DNA of 64,000 bases from NCBI GenBank assembly GCA_035582835.1, contig JAYKAV010003152.1:215710-279709 (forward strand). Reading direction: 5' to 3'. The notes under the pieces are model-generated. The model searched no databases. It was not told the DNA's origin and was given only the letters and a program-made list of their open reading frames with translations. Shown in pieces: positions 14,442 to 24,860 of this stretch. This DNA is from Phoebastria nigripes. Lineage: Eukaryota > Chordata > Aves > Procellariiformes > Diomedeidae. How positions within the stretch are numbered: the first letter of the stretch is position 1; the number at the start of each line of letters is the position of its first letter. A program made the translations under genes and the position numbers.

Positions 14442-17400
14442 GTGAGCTGGACTCTCATCTCAGCCGTAGCTGTAGAGCCTATCCGCTGCTGTGGTGTGTC
14501 CGGTCAGCAGATCACGCTGTGTAATGGGGCCGCAGAGGAGGGAGGCTGCAGCACTCCTCAGCAAATGGGCCAGATGTTGGTCACATGTGTGTAGTTTTCT
14601 TTTTCTTTTTTTGTTTTTTAAATCTTGTTTGTCTGAAGCTAGTAGGCATACAGTCTGCAGCCTAATGGGAAGATTTATTTTAAAGTACACATCAGTGAAA
14701 ACTGATTGTTGTGCCAGTATTTACCATTTAAGAGAGTTTGCACCACATCAGCTACTTATAAAGAAATTGCAATTATGCATTGATAGGTTATAACAATAGT
14801 GCCTCATTAGTCTAAAATACCTCTGTGCATGTTCTAATGAGGAGCTTAAAACTTTGTACAAACAACACCTAATGACGTTAATACCACCCTTGAGAGCTGA
14901 GTAACAGTAGACCTGTTTTTACAATTACATTAAGTGAAACTTGAAGATGTGAGGGTATTTGGGGAAGGTTAAAGGAACTCGGCTGATTTTGATCTAGTCT
15001 CTGTTACCAATTAACGCTGAGTGTTTGAAAAGCCTATTCAAGTTGCCCATGTCATTCAGATAAGTGAGGTAGGGAGAGCCTTCAAAACTTCAGCTCTTCA
15101 GTTTGACCAGCAATACAGGACTGTGTCCTTGGGGTCCTTAGTACTTCAAATGAATTACATAAAGCTATTGTTTGGCTCAATTTGCAGTAGGTAGCATTGC
15201 TTAAAGGAGCTGAACCATGGTAATTTTGGTCTGTTCATCTCTGCATGCATTCCTCAGATGATAGTAACTGGGGTTAGGTTTTTAGCAACTGCCTTTATAT
15301 ATCTGTGTCAATATTCTTACGGCAATTTTTCATATCCCTTGAATGAGACTGATCAAAATATAAAACAGATTCATGCAACAAAGTTGGCAACTTGCAAGAA
15401 AAACATTTGTGTTAATCATTAGTATATGCAGAAACATGTTTGAAAATATAAGGAAGCGCTTTTAAAATCTGTACTAGGTCTGGCATTATGCAACAAACAT
15501 TTTGTACTTTCCAGTGGTTACATAGGTTATAATTTAAAATTAGAGGAATTAGGATTTCCATCCAGACCATTACTGTCTATTATTCTGTATTGAAAAATAC
15601 CTTCTATAGTGAACAAAAAATGTAACAAGCTACCTAGTAAGCTAATAGCATAAGAAGCCCAAATAAGTTGTTGAATGTGTCCAGAGCAATCTTTTATGTT
15701 TAAACCTAAGTATAGATTTGTAGGTCAGTTCACTATGCCAAGCTATCAATTTGTTATGGATAATATAATAGTACCATAAGTGAACAAAGTCTGTTTATGC
15801 TTAAACAGGAGACATAGCCCAGTGTTCCAGTAAATCTGGAAACAATACTACTAGGCCTTTTAACATCTAGCTTTAAATTACTAACATTATTTTTAATTAC
15901 TAGCAATTTTTAATTATAAAAAAAATTACATATTAATTTGCTTCTTTACATCTAATCTGGCAGTAAATTATTTGTGTTAAGGAAAGACAAAATATCACAA
16001 ATTCATTTTTTCTTTTTGCTCACTCGCTAGTTTTGTTGGTAACCTTTAACATTTTTGTCAGTTTTGTATCTAAAAGATTAAATTAAACCTCTGCAGTCAT
16101 ACTTAGATTCAACTTTGGTTTATAATCTGAATCATTGCTTAGTTTAAGAAGTTTGAGTTTATGTCAACCATTCTAATGTAATGTTAATCCTAAATCCTTA
16201 AAAATGCTGTTAAAACTCACTGTTTTATACTAGGTTCTTGAGGCGTGATGGTAACTTCGCATGTATAATAGCAGTTTTCATCAGCAGATTGCTTTCTGTG
16301 TATTGTTATTCAGGCAAGCACTGGATTTGTTCTTTGCCTAACATATGTTCAACCTAACTTTTGGGTTCAGCCTTGTTTCTGAGCTTTCCCTTAGAAGCTA
16401 GGAAAGGTAGATTGTAATATGATTCTTCACTGACCATCTGCAATTGCTGTCTTGAATTCTTCTCCTCTAACTTTATTTAGGCCTACAGCAATAAGACGCC
16501 TATTTTCTAAATTCTATTGAAACTGCTAATGATTAAATCTCCACTGGTTTTTATTATGACTCTTATATTTTCTGATGCAGTCTGCTGTGCTTTATTGGCT
16601 TAGTACTTTCCACACTTTTCTCCCTCTCCCCTTCAGTAAAGTTTCCCTATGACTCAACCTATTATTCCTCCCCTTCTAATCCTATGTGTGTATAACTATT
16701 TTTTTGTGTGTGTAACTTTCTTTTTCTAGGAGAAAATTACCACCTTTTGTGGTTCAACTGCCATTTTTAAACCAAAATGTTCTGAAAATACTATCTCCCT
16801 TCCCCCCCCCCCCCCCCCCCCCCCCGGGTATGCTCTCAAGGGGTATGGAAGGGCATAGACTATTACTTTGAAATGAAGACAGAATGGAATAGGCCATCTG
16901 GAAAAATTAGTCTTACTCTTTGTGTGCAGTGAACTTGTGACATTTATCAGTGTGTAAACTGGAAAAAGTTCAGGAAACAAAAAGTCAGGTTCTGTTCCCT
17001 ACAATCTAAATTTTTTTTTTTTTACCTGCAATGTAAATTATATTTTCTGTGTAAATTATTTTCAAACGTGTTGGCTATTTCTTTGAATTAATAAAGTAAG
17101 AAGACTCTCCATAGTGTAATTTAGTATTTGGTTGAATAACATACATTATCACTAGAGCAGTCTAGGCCTTGAATTATTTTAGAGAACAACAGTTACCGCT
17201 CCAAGCTTGTAATACTGGGGCAAAGTTTAATTTTCTGATCTAATGTTGCCTCAAGAAAAAGATGTGATGGAGCCAGTACCACTCACACAGGTGATAAGGA
17301 GAAAGCTGATAAAATATTGTTCTGAAGCTTTATCCTAGTTTCTTCTTTTTACAAAAAAAAAAACAAAAAAACGCTCCCCCCCCAGTGAATGTTTTCCTAG

Positions 17401-20400
17401 TCTTTACTTTTTTTAGTTCAAATCCCAATGTCCTCACTATACGGGAGAACAGCACCATCTAGTGGGTCGTGGCACCGTGGTGGCCTGTGCTGGGGGGCGT
17501 TTACTTTCTTCTTCGCGCTGAGCCGGAGTCAGGGACCCCACACCTGCAGCTCTCTTGCTGGTGCTGCAGCTGCCACTTCCCATTTGCCTGGGATGGTGGT
17601 TAATACAAATGATAAACTGCAGGTCCTGCAGTCAATTTTGAAAATAGTACTGCAAAAATTTAGTGCATGAATTTTCTACAGCTTGGGGTGAGTTCAGGAT
17701 GTTTAATAATTTATTTATTTGTTCTAAAAACTATTCTGATAACNTTTTAGTTAAAGAGCATCCTTTACAAATATTCCCCATTTGAGAATGCTCTTGATTA
17801 TCTTTGCAGTGCACTTATTAATAGTTAACACAGCTTTTCAGCAGTGGTCTTTCTTCCAAAGAAAACTTTTTCAACTGCGATACATTAGTCCTTCTGACTC
17901 TCATAAAATGATGCCTTAATGTAGTTCATTTTTGCAAGAATAGAATTTAAAGCTACTTTAAGGGGTTGAGCCAAGAATGATGGAACAAACGAGAAAGTTG
18001 AGATCTGAAAGCAGCCAGATGTCAAAACAGGTGCTTGGTAATTTACTTGTGAGTTATTTGCTAGTTTTAGAGCAAAATGACAGAAAGTAAGAAATTTACA
18101 AATTGAAGGAAGTCATATATATATTTTCTCTATAGAAAAAGTATGTTTATTATGCTGCTTTTTACGCAGCATTGTCTACATTCTGTGACAATATTGCATC
18201 TTCTACATCTGAGATTATTGGATAACAGAGTAGAACATGTGTCCACCTGGTATGAGTGAGTACTAGTGAGATCCTCCTACATCAGCTGTAGCTCATTTGT
18301 GATGTGGATGTTTGTGGTTTGTTAATTATGAGGGAGGCTATAAAAGTTATGGTGAATAATTCATACATTGCATAGTGGTTGTGGTGAATAGTAACTAACT
18401 TCTGTGAATTAATAGCTTGAGCCTTCAAAAAAAGAGAAAAAGGGAAAGGAAACACTTGGGCAAGTGTATAGTTCTGAGAAGACTAGTTGGCTACAGAACT
18501 GCTGAGTCTGTGCTCTGCTTTAACTTCATCAGCTGGCAGGGTTTAGTTGTCTTGTGCTTTTTTTTTTTTCTTACCAGACCTCCAGGAGGGTATTTCTTAT
18601 CATCCAATTCATATGCAAGAGCTTTAAAATATTAAGTGTTTGGTATATTAAATCACACATCTGAAATGAATTATGGAGACTGACATATTAGATCCTAATC
18701 TGATCTGATTGCGAAATGCAAGAATTGAATATGTCCTGAATATGATGGGGGGAAAAGTGTAATCAAAGGAGGTTTAGCTCTGGATCTGGATTAGAAGGAA
18801 GAATTGTTTTTGTGTATGCTAGGGAATTTATGCTCAGTCACAAACCCTTTGTGATAACTGTGTAATCCATAGCTTGTCTGCTTTCTGGAATACACTTGTT
18901 AAAATGATGAACGCTAATCCATACTGTCTATTGTATGATACAAGCTTGCAGACACAGTTAATGCAGTAATCTGACAGTGGATCAAAGTTGGCGTGAAGGC
19001 TGTTGCCAAGCTTTCATGTGGAGAGGGCCCATTGATAACAGTGCTTCATTTGCTAGGACGGTGCACAGAAACGTGAACAGGACATACAGCCTACTTTATG
19101 TACCTGAGACATCTCTGGGAGTAATTCAGTGATCTGACTTCTGTTGCTTTTTCCCCTGTAGCGATATACCTAATAGTGTGAAACTCTTCACCTGTTCCAC
19201 ATGGAATGTCCATCTTAGATTTCTTCATATGCACAGATGCACTTATTCTGGTTGTTACTAATTTCCTTCCTAGTTCCCCTTAGTGCTAAAAGATGAAGGA
19301 GTATGATAGTGGTAGAACATGTTGACACACTGATTCTCTGGCTGTAAACCTGCATAACAATCTTGCAACGATATTCCACTGGAAACATTGAGTTTGCATA
19401 GCTGAATGCAGCCACACTTGAAGCTGGAGAAATAGGAGAGATGATCCAGTCCTAAAGCTGATGTAGAAGTACGTACAATGCTGGTTGATATTAGTAAGGA
19501 GTGCTACTCATTGAGTACTTGAAATTACATGTGGAACTGAGTATGCATCCTGAATTCCTAAAATTCAATGGAAACTTTGCACTAGAATTATTTATGGGGG
19601 AAAAAAAAATGTTTGTGTGATTTGCTTGTGTGGCTTTTGTGTGTTTAAAAGAGCCCCTCACGCCCTGGCAAAAAAAGACCCGAAACTTGCTTTTAGCATC
19701 TTTGGAACCAAAAGTCTCTGAACAATGTTTTATAAATTACACTTTCTCAGAGGGGATGGATAAAAGAGGGATCAGAAATATCAACTTTGCCATAAAATAT
19801 GCTAATGTGTTCTAGTTTACCTTTTCTTCATCTACATCTGTCTGTTTATGAACCCAGGGCTTTTGAAGACTTCTGTAGTGTCTAACTTCATCTCCTGATC
19901 TGGAAACTGGATTTTTCTGCCCAGCTTCTCCTCTAAGTAGCGAGTAGCTCTTCCTCTTGCATACAGATAGCCACATAGTCCATAGTCAGGGTTCTGGATT
20001 GCTAGAATTGCTGACTGCCTGTATTTACATCATATTTACTGTAAACATTTTATACTTTTGCTTATAAGAGCAAGGTTTGTGGGCTTGAGAAACAGTACTA
20101 CACAAACTAAAATAAGGATTGAATGTGCTTGAGCTCTGTTTCATCATAAGTGCTAAATTTCATGGTTTAGTTACACAGATACGGGACCAAGCATCATTTT
20201 AGTGGACCTTAGGTGTGTCTTGGCATGGTTCCTTTGACCTCAACCACAGCAAGAGTGTTGAGGCTGGAAGAAACTTNGCTGCACATTTTCCTAATCTAGC
20301 TATTAGTATATTTTTTTCCCTCTGTTAAATTGCATCCTTAATCTTGTAGGTTTCCTTCTCTGAGTTTTTCACAGGTTTTGCTGAAAAGAATAATGTGTTA

Positions 20401-22331
20401 GGAGTATTTAGAAATGCATTTAAAAAATTGACACAAGCAAGTGCTGTATTGATCAGGAGAAATGTGCATGTTTGTCAGTGAATTATAACAGCAATTTGAA
20501 AAAGAGCATTTTTCAGTCTGTAACCTATCTGTATATAAAATCTGTGAAGGGAGAAGCAGCTCTCAAATCAATCTGAACTGCTTCAGTGGACTTTTTCCCC
20601 CTGCCCCCCACTATCTAACTGATGAAACAGATTGTATATGCATGACACTCATCCTGGTTTGTTTTGTGATTTAACTTGATCTTAAGTGTTAGGTTAGGGA
20701 TATGAAGAAGGTATTGTTTGTCATGCACTTAAAGGCCTATCTGGAATTCCTGGCTTGCACACCAGCTAAGCTCTAATAGCAAATTAATTTTCTGGCTGGA
20801 TTACATTGAAAAAGTGTATATTTAATAGCTTACCTCTTGAAAGCATGCACAGCACTTACTCTGACAGCTGGTTGTTACAAGTGCCTGAGGAAAAACCCGT
20901 TTTTTCCGTAAGTGAAAAACCTATTTTTTTTTTTACAGCAGGCAAACTTGTACAGTTTTAAATATTTCAGTTCTTCGGGATTTTTTTTTTTTTTGTGTCT
21001 ATTTTTGCTACCCAGAACTACACAGGAACACTTTGAAAGCAGCTTTTCAGCTTGTGGGAGCTTGCAATCCTATCACAACTGAAGAAGAGAATATTTAGTA
21101 TCCTTTTGATTCTTTTCCTGAGGAAAGTAGTTCTTCAGATATTTCAGTGTTGAAAATAACATCTCATCCCCTGCATCTTTTGTTGTTGTTATGGTAACAA
21201 CTGGATGTGCTAGTGCACACTAGGAAGGACTCAGAGATGTTTTGATTTCATAGTATGTTTGATTTTATTGTATGAAGCCTCTGTGTGCTGGAAGGCAGAA
21301 GGGTGTCAGCACACTCCCTGGAGCAATCAACACCATTGGCAAGAAAGAACTATTAATTTTGGTAATGCTTCCCATGTTACTTATTGAATGGACTTCATTC
21401 TAATAAATACAAAACTCTTCCCTCATCTGGCAGTCAATCAAAACACAGGCTTTTGTGTGCTGTTGGAAAATTGGCCTTTCAGCTCATCCCAGTCCATGGA
21501 AATTAAATCCAAAGTGCAGGTGGTGATATGTAATCTCCAAGGCCTGTTATGAAGCTAGATAAAGCTGCTAGCTGAAGATGCCTGTGTTTACTTATCCTCA
21601 GAGGATCTTCAGCTGCTGTATTATATTCATGATGCCTTGCTTTCATTCCATGGGTTCAGACTACCCATTCTTTAAAAGGTTAAAGAAGCTGTTGGTGAAA
21701 TGTGCAAGGAGCGCAGCCAAGAAAGCAAAGTTGTCCTGGCCTGCATTGCTTATACTGAGGGTACATGGCAAATGTTGCATTGGGTCCTGTGTTGCCTTTT
21801 ATTTTTGGGGGGTGCAGCATCAAAATACATGCCTGCCCTGTGAGGCTTTGGCTTTCATTCTTGATATCTCATTCAGTCTCTGTATAGTTGTTTTGGTTCT
21901 TTTGAGAAAAAATGTTGTGCTTTTGCTGTACTTAACAGACCATTTGTCTTTGCAATTTCAATGTAGAGTTTCAAATGCCATTCTAAACTGAGCTAGTGAC
22001 TACACCATTAAAATGTTGGTGTATCTGAAGATACAGCTAATACTGAAAAAGGAAAGTTAAAGAACTTGAAAGGTGATTTCTTTTTTTTAATAGCCTATGC
22101 AAATTTAGGGTTTGTATAATTCAAACACATTTTTGTTTAATCAAATAGTTCTGTAGTTTGAATGATCAGGAAAGGGCTTTCATTTTGTCAGATATTAAGG
22201 TACAAACAACTGAGGCTTGCCAGCAAAGTACTGTTCATATTTTTGAATCTTCATATGGTTTGGACACAATTTCAATAAAACAATAGAAGACAGAAGGAGA
22301 AGACAAGTATAGCTGCACACCCTAAACACAC
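14442..22331. other. Unique noncoding DNA
   Basis: AT-rich interval with a poly-C tract (annotated separately) and poly-T runs near 17011, 18560, 20928 and 20982. A modestly GC-rich patch at 17,428-17,600 has an 80-codon frame with no recognisable motif. The 137-codon plus frame at 21,578-21,991 also lacks any family signature or splice context. No RNA gene or interspersed repeat was recognised. Confidence 0.45.
16802..16825. repeat. Poly-C tract (24 C)
   Basis: An uninterrupted run of C on the plus strand (G on the minus strand), closed by GGG. Homopolymers this long are length-unstable and hard to sequence, so the exact count is doubtful. The minus strand could form a G-quadruplex. Confidence 0.9.
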
Positions 22332-22546
22332 TGCAGACACTAGGTACCCAGTGCTTCTGTTACTTCTTCAGTTTCACATTCTCTTCCTTCTTGAGCAACA
22401 CATACACCTTTCTCCCATTAGTTCAGCTGTTCAGGACACTGCTCCCTCTTGTTTTGTGTGTGCAGTCTATCCCAGAAGCACTAGTTGTATGTTTTACAGC
22501 TGTTGGTTAGCTTGTGGAAATATCTGGGTACCTAGAGTGTCTACTT
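22332..22546. repeat. Short inverted repeat left of the HSFY-like island
   Basis: CAGACACTAGGTACCCAG at 22332-22349 recurs in reverse complement at about 22527-22546 as CTGGGTACCTAGAGTGTCTA, with a two-base difference in length. The arms are about 175 bases apart and sit just before the GC-rich island. They could be terminal repeats of a small element or coincidence. Confidence 0.35.
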
Positions 22547-22559
22547 GACCTAGTCTAAT

Positions 22560-22709
22560 AGGCGGTGGGGTCGCCTGCAGCAGCAGAGATTGGGCTGCAG
22601 GTGCAAGTCGGGCAGTGATGGGCAGCTGGGATTTGGGTGTGCAGTGGCCCTGGCATGGCCAGAGCNGAGGCTGCTGCCAGCCTGGACAACCATGGGAAAC
22701 TATGGGTGC
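22560..22709 (-). other. Possible C-terminal remnant of the HSFY-like gene
   Basis: A 186-codon minus-strand frame (23054-22494, with one N) ends in a stretch reading LPITARLAPAAQSLLLQATP. From memory this weakly resembles the C-terminal end of mammalian HSFY in spacing of prolines, alanines and leucines. If real, the island holds a whole single-exon coding region of about 1.5 kb. The rest of this frame, rich in Cys, Pro and Ser, shows no HSFY resemblance, so the match may be compositional. Confidence 0.25.
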
Positions 22710-24129
22710 CAGAAGGGAGGCAGGGCAGCCCCGGGGGCCTGCAGAGCTGCTGTGCCTGGCTGCAGAGGTGGAAAGGCAGGAAGCCCCAGCCCTCATGTGC
22801 AAGGTGCCCAGTTGTTTATGAGAGGCATGCCGTGGCTTGCTGAAGGAGCAGGTGCAGCCGGAGCAGCCTGCTGGAGGCCAGGCGGGGCCTGGCTGCACTG
22901 TGGTGGTAAAAGAGAGGGAGTGCAAGGCCTGACAGCAGCGGCTGCCCCCCCAGGCTGCACATCTGGGCTGCTTCTGGGGCGGTTTTCCTTCAAAGCGAGG
23001 CCCGGTGAAAATGCAGCTGGTGCTCTCCTCTTGCAGCCAACTCTGTGCTTGCACCTCTCGAGCAGGTGGGGATCATCTCTCCTGAAGTTGGGGTTGTGGT
23101 AGAAGAGAAACTAAATCATGCAAAAGACGAAGAGTTAGTTGCCAGCCTTTGGAGACAGGAAAACGCCAAGATAGACAACTGAGCCTTGTAATGGCAAAAG
23201 ACCAATGGCAGTCTTGAAAAGGTCTATTGGGCATTTGAAACCTAAAGCTTAGGCTGACCAAAAGGTTATGCTCTGGTTCTGCTAAGTAATGGCCACCTTT
23301 GTGTTTTCACCTGAGAAATGACCTGAGAAAGAACTGAATCTCTGAGCATTTCCTGCTGCCCTCCTCCTCCTCTCCTCCACTGCCAAGGCTCGTGTAACTG
23401 GAAAGTGAAACTCTTGTGCCGGAATCATTCTGAGAGTCAGTCCATGTGCAGGGGAAGTAATGTACCTTGCTGTGAGCAGAAGGTGCTGCTGCTTCTTCTG
23501 CCAGAAATTCATCAAGCGAGTCAGATGTTTTGAAGTTGCGTTGCACTTTGGTGAATCCATAGAAGTGGAGCTGACGAAAGAAGCTTTTCATGCTGTCAGT
23601 TTCAAAAACTCTGCAAGGTCCTCGCCCTGCCAGCACTTTCTTTTCAGAAGGCTTCTTCATCAATGGCAATACAGATGCCATCATCAACCCACCGAATGGA
23701 CTGAAACTGGTGGCTTTGGAGCATTTTCCAGAGCTGCTTTGGAAAGGCGAGTGGTGCGAAGTCATCAGTTTCACCAGAGGTCACCTCTGAAGACATGGGA
23801 AGGATTCTGTTGGTGCTGTGGTCCTCTCTGCATGCTTGGAAATGCATTTTGTCCTTGAGGGATGCTAGATTAGCATCACAAGGTGCTCTTTTGTCCCATC
23901 CTGGAGGGACAGAAGAATTTGAGTCTGCCGACTCAGTGAGCTTGTCCGGCGCAGAAGCAGATGAAATTTCTCCTGGAGGCAGCTTCCTTTCAGACTCTCT
24001 TGTCAGAGTCAGACCAAAGTGGTGCCTAGCTGTAAGCATTTCCCTGGGCAGCTGGGCTTGGTCCTGCCAGACAGCAAGCGCCAACAAACTGGCACCGGCT
24101 GGCTGCGGGTGCCAAGGGGAAGTTCTCAA
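22560..24129 (-). pseudogene. HSFY-like: HSFY-like heat-shock-factor family gene, frameshifted
   Basis: Heat-shock-factor-type winged-helix DNA-binding domain, closest in my judgement to HSFY (Y-linked heat shock transcription factor), a testis-associated nuclear protein family. Reading on the minus strand, an open frame starts at 24129 (other ATGs in frame, for example 24039) and gives an acidic leader, then FPKQLWKMLQSHQFQSIRW at about 23745 and on to DEEAF at 23647. The frame then stops at once (TGA 23646-23644). Dropping one base at about 23646 would put it in phase with the next frame, which continues the domain: EKKVLAG, then the recognition-helix and signature part SFFRQLHFYGFTKVQRNF, ending near 23454. 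The two halves abut with no intron-sized gap, so one inserted base explains the break. A second break may follow between 23454 and 23400, because the expected basic stretch appears in the other frame (LAVEERRRRAAGNA). Family identity is strong from the motifs; start and tail are uncertain. The extra base could be a sequencing error, in which case the gene might be intact through the domain. Confidence 0.8.
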
Positions 24130-24860
24130 ACATCACCGTGACGCCTGTGCTGCATGGCGGTGACATCACAGCCTGGCACCCATGTCCTGGCATGCTGGAG
24201 CAGCAAGAGAAGAAGCTGCTGAATAGTAGTTACTGCTTGTCATTTCCAGAGCTGCAGGTGTTGGACTCAAGAGTCGAGCAGTAAATCCAACTGTCTTGAA
24301 ATGTTGTAGGCAATGCCAGGGCAGTGCTGTGTCCCGTTGGCTGTAGGAGCTGGCAGCCAGGGAGGAAGAGGAAAGGCTGCAGCGTTAGGCATTGAAGTGC
24401 CCCATTGTGGAGTTTATCCAGGTGGGCATCTCTCCCACATGCAGAAGTGTCCTTGCCCTCTTTGTTGTAGTGGTGGCTTTGGAGGTCCTGCTTGAGAGCC
24501 TGCTTGAGCAAGAGTTGTGATAGGTAGGTTTGGGGCTGCAACCAGTGCCCGGCCTGCTGGGTTTGTGGGGTGGCTCCTCCTCTGGACATTGCTTGACCTT
24601 GGCCATGTGGTGCCCTGAATAGCTGCCTTCTGGCCTCCTGTATTTCCCTCTGGGTTCCCCAGCTGTGTGTGGAAGTGCATTTCCAAAGCAGTGTGGGTCA
24701 AGGGAGATCAAAATCTCTCCCCAGTTCCTCCCTATTTCTTCTCTAGCCAAAAAGGGCTCTGTGATCTCAGTAGCACTCCTTCTGCCCTGGGCAGTCCCTG
24801 TACCCAGGTGATGCTCCCAGATTTCAGCAGTCTCCCCATAGCTGCTCTGTAGGAGCAAAG
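24130..24860. other. GC-rich flank upstream of the HSFY-like relic
   Basis: GC-rich sequence continues about 0.7 kb upstream of the minus-strand relic and then drops sharply to AT-rich DNA at about 24,860. It contains overlapping open frames of up to 157 codons on the minus strand (24858-24385), with no motif I recognise. It may be 5' untranslated sequence and promoter of the HSFY-like gene, or part of an older duplicated block. No TATA box is evident. Confidence 0.35.

Noticed and set aside
21578..21991. 137-codon plus-strand frame with hydrophobic stretches
   Set aside because: Hydrophobicity follows from T-rich codons; no recognised domain and no intron or promoter context.
22590..23102. 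Plus-strand 170-codon frame rich in Gly, Ala and Cys
   Set aside because: Opposite strand of the GC-rich HSFY-like island, contains an N, has no motif and overlaps four other frames.
23460..24163. Plus-strand frames of 122 and 132 codons
   Set aside because: They are antisense shadows of the HSF-domain frames, which carry the recognisable motifs.
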